The position numbers were made by a program, and so were the translations under genes. A stretch of 64,000 nucleotides of DNA. Source: Glycine soja. Taxonomy: Eukaryota > Streptophyta > Magnoliopsida > Fabales > Fabaceae. The notes under the pieces were generated by a model, which ran no database searches, had not been told where the DNA came from, and saw nothing but the letters and a program-made list of their open reading frames with translations. The stretch is taken from positions 14,894,113-14,958,112 of the forward strand of contig NC_041002.1 in assembly GCF_004193775.1 (NCBI RefSeq), written 5' to 3'. Positions 18,523 through 30,263 of this stretch are shown here, in pieces (positions within the stretch are counted from its first letter, which is position 1; every line of letters begins with the position of its first letter).

Positions 18523-21500
18523 ATGTGAGGGTCGATTCTTTGAGGATCCTAACAACGAGGGTTTGATAATCGATTTTGACCGAGAAGTAAGTCAAACAAT
18601 AAACGAAGAAGAGGACGTCCTTTCACCAGAGTTGGAGAGGTTGATCGCTCAGGAAGAACGCGAAATGAAGCCTCACCAAGAGGAAACCAAACTGATAAAC
18701 TTAGAGACCGGGGAGCTAAAGAAAGAAGTGAAAGTAGGAACTGGTATGACCGCACCTATTCGCCAAGGTTTGATAACCCTTCTTGAAGAATATCAAGACA
18801 TCTTTGCGTGGTCATACCAAGACATGCCAGGTCTGGACCTCGACATTATGCAGCATAAGTTGCCATTGAATCCTGGGTCTTCCCCGGTTAAGCAAAAACT
18901 ACGAAGGATGAGACCCGAAATGTCTTTGAAAATTAAAGAAGAAGTGAGAAAGCAGTTTGATGCGGGTTTCTTGGCTGTAGCTCGATACCCAGAGTGGGTA
19001 GCCAACATTGTCCCGGTCCCAAAAAAGGACGGCAAGGTGCGAATATGCGTAGACTATCGGGACTTAAACCGAGCCAGTCCTAAAGAAAATTTTCCCTTGC
19101 CACACATTGATATACTGGTAGATAATACAACCAAGTTCGCCCTTTTCTCCTTTATGAATGGTTTCTCAGGGTATAATCAGATAAAGATGGCACCCGAAGA
19201 TGTGGAGAAGACTACTTTCGTCACCCTATGGGGAACATTCTGCTACAAAGTGATGGCCTTCGGGCTGAAAAATGCTGGGGCAACCTATCAGCGTGCCATG
19301 GTAGCGTTGTTCCACGACATGATGCATAAAGAGATAGAAGTCTACGTAGATGACATGATTGCTAAATCTTGGACTGAGGACGAACACCTCGTCAATCTGT
19401 GTAAGCTGTTTAGAAGGCTGCGGAAATACCAACTGAAACTAAACCCCGCCAAGTGCACCTTCGGGGTGAAATCAGGGAAGTTATTGGGATTTATCGTGAG
19501 CCAGAAAGGGATAGAGATAGATCCCGAGAAAGTGAAGGTCATCCTTGAAATGCCAGAGCCACGCACGGAGAAGCAGGTTCAAGGTTTCCTGGGCAGATTG
19601 AATTATATCGCGAGATTTATCTCACAACTCACCCCTACCTGCGAGCCCATCTTCAAACTATTGCGTAAGAACTAGGCGGTCCTGTGGAACAACGACTGCC
19701 AAGAGGCCTTCGAAAAAATCAAACAAAGCCTCGCGAATCCCCCGGTGCTCATGCCACCTGTAACAGGAAGACCTCTTTTCTTGTACATGACTGTGTTGGA
19801 CGAGTCTATAGGGTGCGTGTTGGGACAGCACGATGACTCTGGGAAAAAGGAACAAGCCATTTACTATTTAAGCAAGAAGTTTACCGCCTGTGAGATGAAT
19901 TACTCAATGTTGGAAAGGACGTGCTGTGCCTTGTGTCGCAACCTACCCATTGGCGGGAGGGCTACGCGGGGCTCGCGGGTGCGTCTTCCAAGAAAGGAAT
20001 ACGCGCAGAGTTGCCACCAAACGTTTATTTGAGGAAAACGTCGAAAAAACTGGAAAAGACGTGATCTACAAACTTTAAGTGAAAGGTTCGAGAATTGTAT
20101 TTACGCACGGGGAAGGTATTAGCACCCCACGCGCTCGTCACAAGAAACGGCAACCTTTAATCAAATGTGCAAATATGACTTCAATTTATGTTATCTTCCC
20201 TTTTAACGTTCTTATGCTTTTTTATATTTTTATCTTTTTGTGGTCGACAAGGGCGTTTCCCTTTGCTCCTACGTATTCCTCAATTGTGATGAGAAAATCA
20301 GACCTACGTAGTTCTTTTGTGAACAAAGCGTTTTGGTTAAGTTATTTTTTTAGTTTTTATTGAATGAAAGGTCATTTAAGGCGTTGGACCATTAGACAAT
20401 CTTTCGATTCTTTTGAAAAGTGAGAAAACATTAAGGCATTGGACCATTAATGATTTCTTTATTTTTGAAAGAGGTAACAAAGTTACATATTGATTTTAGG
20501 CTTTTTAGAAATCTACACTTAACCAATAAAAGCGGAAAAGACCATTTCAAGGCGTTGGACCTTTGAAAATGGCTTTTTTAGGCGATGACAAAAGTTTGGT
20601 TTATGAATTGATTTTAGCCTTAGTTTCACTTTGGTTATTAGTCGATTCAATTTAAGAAAGAGAAATTCCAAAGAAAAACGTCCGATTGATTTTTTTGATT
20701 TATTTTACTAAAAGATATTTTTGATTATTATATTATTATTATACCTCTTTTTGGTTTCCAACGTGGTTACGACATGACCGAACGGTCGGATTTCATTTTA
20801 ACAGAAATTAACGGATGTTACAATTCAAATGATCGGTGGAAATTTATTTTATTTTTGATTAGGGGAGAAAATGACTTAAGTAAATGACTAAAGCACGTCA
20901 AAAGGAGGTGCGAAAAGTAAATGAAATGAAAATAAAAGTACACGAAATAAATGAGGACCACTAAGGGTACACAGAATGAATTGAAAAGTTTTATTTCGGG
21001 AACTTACTGGTTGAAGACCGAAGAACAACGAAGAACGAAAGAAGAACGTTGAAGAATGGTCGAAAATCTTCGCAAAATCACCCACGGAAACGTTACGGAA
21101 GCGCCTCGGCTTGGATTTTCTTCACGGAAATGATTTTTTTCACTAATCTCAAGTGATCTCGAATTACCAGGAGGGCTGAACATTTTTCCCCTTCACTTCT
21201 CCCCCTATTTATAGGAAAATAGGGGAGAAGCTTGCCACCCAGCTCGCCTAGGTTGCTTCCTCCAGAAGCAACCGCCTTCTGGAGGAATATTTTGGAAGGC
21301 CCAAGTGGGCCTGGTTGCTATTTGAACCCCCATTTTTACTAAATACACCCCTTGCTCTTTTTTGGTGATTCTTTTTCCGTAACGTTACGAAATTTTACGA
21401 ATTTCGTAACGATGCTTGTTTTCTTTCCGTAATGTTACGAAACCTTACGGATTACGTAATCATCCCTTTTTTTCCTTTCGGAACGTTACGGAACTTTACA

Positions 21501-23736
21501 GATTGCGCACTAACACTTCCTTTTAATTTTCGGCATGTCACGGAACTTCACGGATTGTGCTACAATGCCTTCTTTTGACTTCCGGCATGTCACGGAACTT
21601 CACGAATTGCTTAACGATGGGTGCCAAGTACCTCGAAGTGGTCAAACGAGGGTTGCATCCCAACAACGGATGGTCCCTGGACGAAATTAGGGTATGACAC
21701 CTTGGTATGGGCGTCACATCGTCTTAGGCAGTACCTGCTCAGTCATACCACGTGGCTTATTTCCAAAATGGATCCCGTGAAATACATCTTTGAGAAGCCG
21801 GCCCTCACAGGACGAATCGCTAGGTGGCAGGTACTACTATCTGAATTCGATATTGTGTACGTCACCCAAAAGGCGATAAAGGGAAGCGCCTTGGCAGATT
21901 ATTTGGCCCAACAACCCCTCCAAGATTATCGGCCGATGCACCCTGAGTTCCCGGATGAAGACATCATGGCCCTATTCAAAGAGAAGCGGACGCACGAGGA
22001 TATAGACAAATGGATTGTTTGTTTCGATGGGGCATCTAATGCTTTGGGCCATGGAGTAGGGGAAGTCCTTGTATCCCCAGATGATCAGTGTATTCCTTTC
22101 ACGGCTAGGCTAGGTTTCGATTGTACCAACAATATGGCCGAATATGAAGTGTGCGCCCTTGGGATTCGAGCGGCCATTGATTTTGACGTAAAGCTACTCA
22201 AAGTGTATGGAGACTCGGCTTTGGTAATATGCCAGTTGAGAGGAGAATGGGAAACTAGGGATCCAAAGTTGATACTCTATCAAACTCATATCTTAAAGTT
22301 AGCCGAATTCTTTGACGACATTGCTTTCCACCACATACCTCAGGAAGAGAACCAAATGGCCGATGCATTGGCCATCTTGGCATCCATGTTTCAACTTGCC
22401 CCACACGGGGATCTGCCGTACATTGAATTCAGATCTCGGGGCAAGCTGGCACATTGTTATGCGATAGAGGAAGAGCGAGATGGGAAACCGGGGTATTTAG
22501 ACATCAAACAATATGTTGAGAACAAAGAATATCCACCAGGGATTTCTGACAATGACAAAAGAACGTTAAGGAGATTGGCTACTGGTTTCTTTGTGAGTGG
22601 TACCATCCTGTACAAACAAAACCACGACATGACCCTCCTGCGATGCATAGATGCCAAAGAGGCGAACTACATGATTGAGGAAATCCACGGGGGTTCATTT
22701 GGGACACATGCCAATGGGCATGCTACGGCCAGGAAGATCCTTAGAGCAGGTTATTACTGGCTCACTACGGAAAGCGATTGCTGCGCCCATGTAAGGAAAT
22801 GCCATAAATGTCAAGCGTACGCGGACAATGTCAATGTTTCGCCACATCCTCTGAATGTCATGTCCGCCCCTTGGCCTTTTTCCATGTGGGGGATAGATGT
22901 CATTGGGGCCATCGAACCCAAAGCTTCGAACGGTCATCGCTTCATTCTCGTGGCGATAGATTGTTTCACCAAATGGGTCGAAGCGGCTTCTTATACCAAT
23001 GTCACGAGGAGTGTGGTGGTCAGATTCATAAAGAAGGAACTGATTTGTCGATATGGACTCCCTAGGAAGATCATTACTGACAATGGCACCAATCTGAACA
23101 ACAAAATGATGCAGGAAATGTGCGGGGATTTCAAGATCCAGCATCATAACTCCACCCCCTATCGGCCAAAGATGAACGGGGCTGTGGAGGCTGCAAATAA
23201 AATATTAAGAAGATTATTCAGAAGATGACGGTGTCATACAAAGATTGGCATGAGATGTTGCCTTTTGCCCTGCATGGATATCAAACCTCGGTACGAACTT
23301 CTACTAGGGCAACGCCATATTCCTTGGTTTATGGGATGGAAGCGGTACTCTCATTTGAGGTAGAGGTCCCTTCCCAGAAGATATTAGCGGAATCGGGCCT
23401 AGAAGAATCAGAGTGGGCTCAAACACGCTACGACCAGCTCAACCTTATTGAAGGTAAGCGTTTGACGGCCATGAGCCATGGGCGCCTGTATCAACAAAGA
23501 ATAAAAAACGCGTTCGACAAGAAGGTACGCCCGCGCAAATTCATTCAGGGGGACCTTGTCCTGAAAAAGATATCCCACGCTGTTAAAGATAATCGAGGGA
23601 AGTGGGCCCCGAATTATGAAGGGCCTTTCATTGTGAAGAAGGCTTTTTCTGGGGGGCTCTGGTGCTCACCAACATGGATGGCAAGGAGCTACCCTCGCCT
23701 GTGAACTCTGATGTCGTTAAGCGATATTACGCTTAA
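18523..23736 (+). pseudogene. W pol: RT, RNase H, archaeal RNase H, integrase (interrupted)
   Basis: RT (about 18900-19560): NIVPVPKKDGKVRICVDYRD, FPLPHID, AFGLKNAGATYQRAM, catalytic YVDDM. One stop, TAG at 19673-19675, follows LLRKN. The first RNase H region is cut at 19933 by a reversed solo LTR and resumes at 21705. A second, archaeal-type RNase H (about 22015-22400) has FDGASN, NMAEYE, YGDSALV and NQMADALA, supplying the acidic residues. Integrase: HH-CC zinc finger ending CHKC (about 22700-22815), then Asp in GIDVIG, Asp in DNGTN and Glu in GAVEAAN (about 22890-23190). Single-base losses shift the frame near 23205 and near 23650, and the true stop is 23734-23736. Together these domains reverse-transcribe and integrate the element. 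Confidence 0.92.
19934..21699 (-). mobile_element. Solo Ogre LTR, reversed, inside W RNase H
   Basis: Runs TGTCGCAACC to GGTATGACA, the reverse complement of the TGTCATACC..GGTTGCGACA Ogre LTR. It is flanked by the 5-bp duplication CCTTG (19929-19933 and 21700-21704). It carries the reversed TATA region (about 21205-21220) and the GGCGTTGGACC hairpin units. No internal sequence remains, as expected after LTR-LTR recombination. Removing it and one duplicate restores the RNase H frame. Confidence 0.94.
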
Positions 23737-24428
23737 AATCTGGGGCAATTGAGGAAACCGCTACATGTTCTTTTTATTTTTGTGTTTTTTTTCTTGGTTT
23801 CCTCCAGGGATTCCTGTTCGCTGTAATTGTCTCGTCACAGTTCTTTAAAAGAAGAGAACATGGGTCTGAGGCTTCAGTCCTCACTTTGGTTTTAAACCAT
23901 GTGCAGTTTGTAATAACCTGAGCCCTTTCGCTCAGTTCATGGGGTGCCCCAAGCGCTTAATTAAAACTGAACCTAACCAGCTTTCACTAAGAAGATTATT
24001 GCATTGAAAACATTCATGCATACGCATACGCATGCATATTTTGTGATAACAGGGGCAGGATCGTCTTAGGCAACGGTCAGAGATCGAGACAAGGTTAAAG
24101 GCAGAAACCAATCAAGGTAAGACGACGACGCGGTCACAATTTGCCACGCATTGTTGTTTCCTACTTTCAGGTACTTAGGGACGGACGCAAGGAGAGGCTA
24201 GGGTCACGACCAATAGGTCGTCATCCTTTGCCAAGCCCGGGACAAACGGAAAGCGCCGCTGAAAAGCAGCCTAGTATCCTTTAAAAATTCACAGTAATTA
24301 TTACTGTTGTTTGTTTAAAATAAATAATGGATGCCTAATCTACCTTGAGTGGGTTCAAGTAAGCGAACGCCGGCCCGTAGAGGGCCATGCTTATGTCTTC
24401 CCTAAAAAAAAAAAGAAATGGCAGGTTA

Positions 24429-24444
24429 GCTCGCCTGGGCGAGC
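24429..24444. repeat. GCTCGCC-TG-GGCGAGC quasi-palindrome in W interior
   Basis: Same 16-base motif as at 29101-29116 in the LTR, where it precedes the TATA box. Here it precedes a TTTAAAAAG stretch (24463-24471) and the third ORF, so it may mark a captured or duplicated promoter segment. Confidence 0.6.
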
Positions 24445-24476
24445 AACCCCTGCACGAAAATGTTTAAAAAGGGGGA

Positions 24477-24510
24477 GGGGGAAGGTTTCTGCACTCAGAA
24501 AACTTCCCCC
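24477..24510 (+). repeat. 15-bp-arm hairpin upstream of third ORF
   Basis: The arms are 24477-24491 and 24496-24510, with 14 of 15 bases paired and a four-base CACT loop. The G-rich arm starts GGGGGAAGG and the other ends CTTCCCCC. It lies about 110 bases before the ORF start. Confidence 0.7.
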
Positions 24511-24620
24511 CTCATTAAAAAAAAAAGAAAGCTCACGGATTTCACGAGTTTGCAGCCCTAGGATCACAATTTATCGCGTTTTTTATTCCGTTTTGCACTA
24601 TTGTTCATCTCCAACAAGAA

Positions 24621-25871
24621 ATGCCACCGAGGAAGCTCTCCGCAAAGAGATCTAGGAGGAACGCAGCAGTCGAAGGAACCAGCACCGCTTCTAAGTTTGA
24701 CAGCCATCGTTTCAGGAGCGCCGAGCACCAGCAGCGTGTCGAGGCCATCAAAGGATGGTCGTTCCACCGAGAGAGACACGTCCAACTCAGGGACGATGAG
24801 TACATAGATTTTCAGGAAGAGATAGCTCACCGGTGTTGGACGTTGCTGGTCACTCCCATGGCTAAGTTTGACCCAGATATAGTCCTAGAGTTTTACGCTA
24901 ATGCTTGGCCCACGGAGGAGGGCGTGCGGGACATGCGGTCATGGGTAAGGGGCCAGTGGATTCCTTTTGATGCAGACGCCCTCAGCCAGTTCCTGGGTGA
25001 CCCGCTAGTGTTAGAGGAGGGCCAGGAGTGCGAGTTTAGTCAGAGAAGGAATCGGGCCGATGGATTTGATGAGGAGGCCATTGCCCAGCTGTTATGCATA
25101 CCGGGTCAGGATTTTTCCCGGACCGCTGCCGGGAGGCGGGTACGGATCATGCGCACCAGCATGACCACCTTGACCCAGATGTGGATGACGTTGCTGCTCA
25201 GGAACGTCCTGCCCAGCGATCATAACTCCGACCTCCCTCTGCCGAAGTGTCAGTTGGTGTATGCCATCCTGACACGGATGAGCGTCCATGTGGCTCAGTT
25301 GATCGCTGACGCCATTTATTTATTTGCAGGTATGCCACCTACCAGGCACCCTCTAGACCCGGATAAGTCTAACAGGGCCTTGGGGTTTCCAGCAATTATC
25401 ACGGGTCTCTGCCAGTCATTCGGGGTTCCCGTCACGCCTAGTAAGGTGATTTGACCGCCGATCACCCAGGCCTTCATTGAGAAGTATTGCACGCCTAGAC
25501 AGGCGCAGGGTGATGCACCGCAGGCCGCAAACGCACCGCCACCACCTCATCAAGCTGATCCAGCTGGGTCATTTGGCATTGAGCGGTATTTACAACACTT
25601 GGTTCGCCAGCAGGCGGCCAACCACAGGGGGCAGGTGCAGACCCATGAGTGTCTCTACCAGCTCAGCCTCAGTCTGTAGAGCCAGGGTTTCGCTCCTTTT
25701 TCGTGCCCTACTCCATATCATTTCAGGGCAGAGGTCGAATGGCCCGGAGATTGGTCTGAGGCCCAGGCAGGGGAGGCACCCGCAGAGGCTCCCGACGACA
25801 TGGAGGGGGCCCGCATGGATGAGGAGATGACAGATTTACTCGATTTCTTGGGAGGGAGAGGAGCCACATGA
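24621..25871 (+). pseudogene. W third ORF, plant transposon-associated domain
   Basis: A 416-codon frame starting MPPRKLSAKRSRR (basic, nuclear-signal-like). It then reads FHRERHVQLRDDEYIDFQE, VLEFYANAWP, VRGQWIPFDADALSQFLGD, LPLPKCQLVYAILTRMSV, GFPAIITGLCQSFGVPV and an acidic tail ending LLDFLGGRGAT. In-frame stops are TGA at 25452-25454 (Arg expected) and TAG at 25677-25679 (Gln expected). The layout 'FYAN... VRG... small Pro-rich C-terminus' resembles the 'putative plant transposon protein' domain (Pfam PF20167), as I recall it. Function is unknown. Its place after integrase and before the PPT makes it part of W rather than a host gene. Confidence 0.7.
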
Positions 25872-27745
25872 CCAGGGGATCCCCAGATTCATATTCTCTT
25901 TTATGTTTCCTCTTTTATCTGTTACATATCATTTTATTTTTATAACTTGAGGGACTAACGTTTGTTTTGTTTTTTCGATTATCTTTTGTTTTGTGCATAC
26001 ATTTTGTTTGGACTGTTGCGTTAGTGCTTACTTCGTTATTGTCGATAATGTTTGTTGAAATTCTAGAACCTTGTAGAGTTTTCCTTTAGGAACGTCATCC
26101 TAAAAATAAAACAAACAAAAATCATGATAACACCAAGAATAGAAAAAAAGAAAGAGGCGTTGTGAAAAAATGTCGTGTCTATATATAAAGAAAAGAAAAA
26201 AAGAGTTTTTTATATATAAAAAGTGTATGAAAAGATTTTGTGTGCATGTAAATAATGTGGGAAAAGAAATTCTTGTGTGTGAGCAATGAGTGTATATAAA
26301 GAAATTTTTGTATAAACCACGAGTGTATGTTGAAAAAACGAAAAAGAAATCTTTGAACATGAGTAGGGTTTGTATATAGACCGTGTTGATATAAAGAGAA
26401 AGAGTTTTAATGCGTGTGTATACAGAAAAAGTTCTTCATGTATAGGAATGTAGGTGTACAAAGAAAAGCTTTCTCATAGATGGCGATGGATGTATAGTTT
26501 TTGCGAACATAAAAAAATGAAACAAAAAGAAAAAAGAAAGAAAGACCTCGAAGGTCGGCATGTTATGGTCATAGGAAGCATAAATCATTCGTAGAGAACA
26601 AACATATCTTTTGGAAACAAAGGGACTGACGCTAAGAGTTTATTTTCCAGAATAACCGAGATGAGAATGGATGGATTCGTTGAACCGATGAAAGAACATA
26701 ATTTGGAAACATTGGGTCTACTTGTGTAAATCCCAAGCCTTAGTCTCACAATGCCATAAACTGGATGCTTGAGTACCCACCTAGCTGTAGCCATGACTAA
26801 TTTTTCATGTTGTTCCCAAATCATCAATGTTACGCGTGCCTCGTGGAAATAATATGGAAGTTTAACCCGAAATCGACACCCTGACACATGAATTTGTTTT
26901 GCCCCAGATATCAAAATCGGGTTTGCACGATGAAAAGACCATGTTGAGACACAACCTTAAGCTGCTTTGAACCTTGACCCATGAAAAGAATCCTCATCCT
27001 TTCCCCCAAAGCAAAGGAAAGCAGAATCTCCTCAAGGGAGAGCGAATAACGAATGCTTAAAATCTGAATTCCCAATCAAAGATCGGAAAGGAAGAAATGA
27101 AAAGAAATAAAAGAAAAGGAAAAGAAGGATTCCCGATCGAAGATCGGAAGAAAGTAAAAGGAAAAAGATCGAAGGAAAAACAGAATAATTCCCAATCAAT
27201 ACAGGAAACCAGGAAAGAGAACAAAAGATCTTCTGACCAGATAAATTTTTCGGCAGGGTAAGTGACTGCCGACAAAGGAAAACCCATTTTTTGAAGTAGT
27301 TCTTCCTTTGGGATTGCCATTCAAAGTCGCTCTCGACTGGCGATATCCCACCCCATATAAACAAAGAGGAAAAGAACGAAACATCTAGCTTCCTCTCCAA
27401 AAACACTACCCTCGAGAAAATCCTATTGATCCGTCATCGTGCGTGTGATCTTTTGGTTCGATAGGAAATCATGTGCAAAATAAAGTCATGGTGCAGCTAT
27501 GGTTTGGAATTAGGGTAAAACACTTACCTGTGTGAGTTTTTATACACTATGAGTGATTTTATTCCCAGTTTCAGTCTGACCCGACATTTCCCCTGAATGT
27601 TCATTTAAAAGCTAAATGCTGACATCCTGCCCTTCATTTTCGGTTACAAGGAAAATTACTTTTGGCATGAGTATATTGTTTCTCTAAAATGTGGTGCTAT
27701 CGTGAATGATTTATTTTTCCTTGCTAAAGCATGTTCGCCTTTTAG
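25872..27745 (+). other. W 3' untranslated region with degenerate repeats
   Basis: No gene. 26130-26510 holds degenerate purine-rich units ('GTGTATATAAAGAAA' types) about 45-60 bases long. 27060-27215 holds three copies of 'TTCCC(A/G)ATC(A/G)AAGATCGGAA'-like sequence in purine-rich surroundings. Open frames here are by-products of biased composition. Confidence 0.6.
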
Positions 27746-28395
27746 GTGAAAGAACCCGGTGGACCATTCAGTCCCACCCTCAAATCTTATACGGAGCCCC
27801 ATGAACTGCTTATCATTCATGCATTCTCCACCATCGAGTTTGGAGCCCCACGAATTGATTGCCTAGTGTTGTTCGTCTATCCTTCACCCTCAAATTTTAT
27901 CCGGAGCCCCATGAATTGCTTATCATTCATGCATCCTCCACCATCGAGTCTGGAGCCTCACGAATTGATTGCCTAGCGCTGTTCGTCTATCCTCCACCCT
28001 CAAATCTTATTCGGAGCCCCATGAATTGCTTATCATTCATGCATCCTCCACCATCGAGTCTGGAGCCCCATGAATTGATTGCCTAGCGCTGTTCGTCTAT
28101 CCTCCACCCTCAAATCTTATTCGGAGCCCCATGAATTGCTTATCATTCATGCATCCTCCACCATCGAGTCTGGAGCCCCACGAATTGATTGCCTAGCGCT
28201 GTTCGTCTATCCTCCACCCTCAAATCTTATCCGGAGCCCCATGAATTGCTTGTCATTCATGCATCCTCCACCATTGAGTTCGGAGTCACACGAATTGATT
28301 GCCTAGCACTGTTCGTGTATCCTCCACCATCCTATTCGGAGCCCCATGAATTGATTGCCTAGCGCTGTTCATGCGTCCTCCGTTATCAAGCACGG
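27746..28395. repeat. 110-bp tandem repeat in W 3' UTR
   Basis: GCCTAG(C/T)G(C/T)TG landmarks fall at 27861, 27971, 28081, 28191 and 28301, exactly 110 bases apart, with a last half unit at 28357. Each 110-bp unit is itself a dimer of about 55-bp halves sharing GGAGCCCCATGAATTG. Tandem repeats between integrase and 3' LTR are typical of Ogre-like elements and can seed satellite DNA. Confidence 0.93.
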
Positions 28396-28637
28396 AGCCT
28401 CCGGTGACTGGAAAATATGATTTTTTGTTATTTTCTCGATTGGTTCCTTCGCCAAACATGTGTATATGTGTATATTATGTTATTGGTGTTTTTTTTTTGT
28501 TTGTGTTTGTTTTGTGTTGTGCAGAAAAAGAAGAAGGAGAGACGGAAGTCGTCATAGACTAATCACGGAAAAGGGCGAAGACAGACGAAATCAGTGTTTT
28601 CTCTTTGCTTTTCTCTTATCTCCGATAAAAGGTAAGT

Positions 28638-28650
28638 AAAGAGGGGCAAC
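28638..28650 (+). promoter_or_regulatory. W polypurine tract
   Basis: AAAGAGGGGCAAC immediately before the 3' LTR start TGTCATACCC at 28651. It serves as plus-strand primer for reverse transcription. Confidence 0.85.
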
Positions 28651-30258
28651 TGTCATACCCTAATTTCGTCCGGGGACTATTGTTTGATGGCATGCAACCT
28701 TTGGTTGACCGCTTCAAGGTACTTGGCACCCTTTGTTGCACAATACGTGAAGTTCCGAGACATGCCGGAAATCAAAAGGAAGCATTGTTACGCAATCCGT
28801 GAAATTCCATAACATGCTGGAAATCAAAAGGAAGTATTGTTACGCAATCCGTGAGTTTCCGTAACATTCCAAAAGCTAAAAAAGGAGTAATTACATGACC
28901 CATAAGGTTCCGTAACCTTACGGAAAGAAAACAAGTATCGTTATGAAATTTGTAAAGTTTCGTAACGTTAAGGAAAAAGAATCACCAAAAAAGCAAAGGG
29001 GTATATATAGTAAAAATGGGGGTGCAAATAACAACTAGGCCCACTTGGGCCTTCTAGATTGTTCCTCCAGAAGGCGGTTGCTTCTGGAGGAAGCAACCTC
29101 GCTCGCCTGGGCGAGCTGGGTGGCAAGCTCCTCCCCTATTTTCCTATAAATAGAGGGAGGAGTGAAGAAAAAAAGGGTTCAGCCTTCTTGGCATTTCGTA
29201 ATCACTTAAAATTAGTGAGGAAAATTGTTTCCGTGAAGAAAATCCAAGCCGAGGCGCTTCCGTAACGTTTCCATGGGTGATTTCGTGAAGATTTTCAACT
29301 GTTCTTCATCGTTCGTCGTTCGTTCTTTGTCGTTCTTCGGTCTTCAACCAGTAAGTTCCCGAAATTGAACTTTTCAATTCATTCTATGTACCCTTGGTGG
29401 TCCCCACTTGTTTCACGTGCTTTTATTTTCATTTCATTTACTTTCCGTAACCCCTTTTGACGTGCTTCAGTCATTTACTTAAGTCATTTTCTCGCCTAAT
29501 CAAAAAATAAAATAAATTTCCACCGATCATTTGATTTGTAATATCCGTTAATTTCTGTTAAAATGAAATCCGACCGTTCAGTCATGCCGTAACCACGTTG
29601 GAAATAAAAAAGAGGTAAAATAATAATATAATAATAAAAAAAATATCTTTTAGTAAAATAAAGCAAAAAAATCAATCGGACGTTTCTCTTTGGAATTTCT
29701 CTTTCTTAATTGAATTGACTAATAACTAAAGTGAAACTAAGGCTAAAATCAACTCGCAAAGTCAAGCTCGTCCGCAAAAAATCACTAAAAAGGATTTTAA
29801 GGTTCGATACCTTAGTTTTTCTCACCAAGTAAAAATGGATAATTTTAAGGTCCAACGCCTTAAAAGGACCACCTTCCAAGTAAAAAGAATCGCTTGATTC
29901 ACCCTTAAGAAAGAACTACGTAGGTCTGGTTTCCTCTTCGATGGAGGGTACGTAGGAGCAAGAGCCCCGCTTTTGTCGACCTCAAAAATAAAAAAGGGAA
30001 ATAAAAGTTTAGATACACAATTTCACACAATTCTAATTTAAGGTTGTTGTCCTTTGGGACAAACGTGAGAGGTGCTAATACCTTCCTCAAACGTAAATAC
30101 AACTCCCGAATCTGGAATATTCTTTATGACCGGTTTCCTTCGGTTTTTCCGACGTTTTCCACAAATAAACGTTGGTGGCGACTCCGCGCATTTTCCTCCT
30201 TTGGAAGACGCACACGTGAGCCTCGCCTCGCTCGCCCGCAAAAGGGTAGGTTGCGATA
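28651..30258 (+). mobile_element. W 3' LTR, complete
   Basis: 1608 bp from TGTCATACCC to GGTTGCGATA (family end is GCGACA). It contains the GC-rich quasi-palindrome (29101-29116), TATA box CCTATAAATAG (29143-29153), CGTAACGTTACGG-type repeats upstream, and 'TTAAGGTCCAACGCCTTAA' hairpin units (about 29846). It is followed by TSD GCTAC (30259-30263). Confidence 0.94.
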
Positions 30259-30263
30259 GCTAC

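Larger units (their letters stand above)
23737..24620 (+). other. W region between integrase and third ORF
   Basis: Noncoding. Sequence after the integrase stop resembles the remnant after copy A's integrase tail (3095 leftwards). It includes the direct-repeat-like CCTGAGCCCTTTCGCTCAG (23929-23947), a GC-rich quasi-palindrome (24429-24444) and a long hairpin (24477-24510) shortly before the next ORF. Confidence 0.6.
6649..30258 (+). mobile_element. Element W: Ogre/Tat-lineage Ty3-gypsy retrotransposon
   Basis: A 23.6-kb interval flanked by the 5-bp duplication GCTAC (6644-6648, 30259-30263), with LTRs beginning TGTAATACCC/TGTCATACCC. The order is 5' LTR (split and truncated), ORF1 remnant, gag, protease plus G-patch, intron, RT, RNase H, archaeal-type RNase H, integrase, third ORF, tandem repeats, PPT and 3' LTR. 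ORF1 before gag, the pro/RT intron and the dual RNase H are hallmarks of Ogre/Tat elements. Two later insertions (7785-13295 and 19934-21699) account for about 7.3 kb. Nonsense changes and single-base frameshifts make it inactive, and the 5' LTR end, PBS and ORF1 start are deleted. Confidence 0.93.

Noticed and set aside
24621..25871. Possible host gene
   Set aside because: Lies between W's integrase and its PPT inside the GCTAC-flanked element, and decays with the same kinds of stops as W's other genes.
26100..26461. Phe/Tyr-rich minus-strand frames
   Set aside because: Come from degenerate purine-rich repeats in W's 3' UTR; no conserved domain.
27746..28306. Overlapping 75-codon frames in the 110-bp repeats
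   Set aside because: 110 is not a multiple of three and the frames restart in each unit; artefact of tandem repetition.
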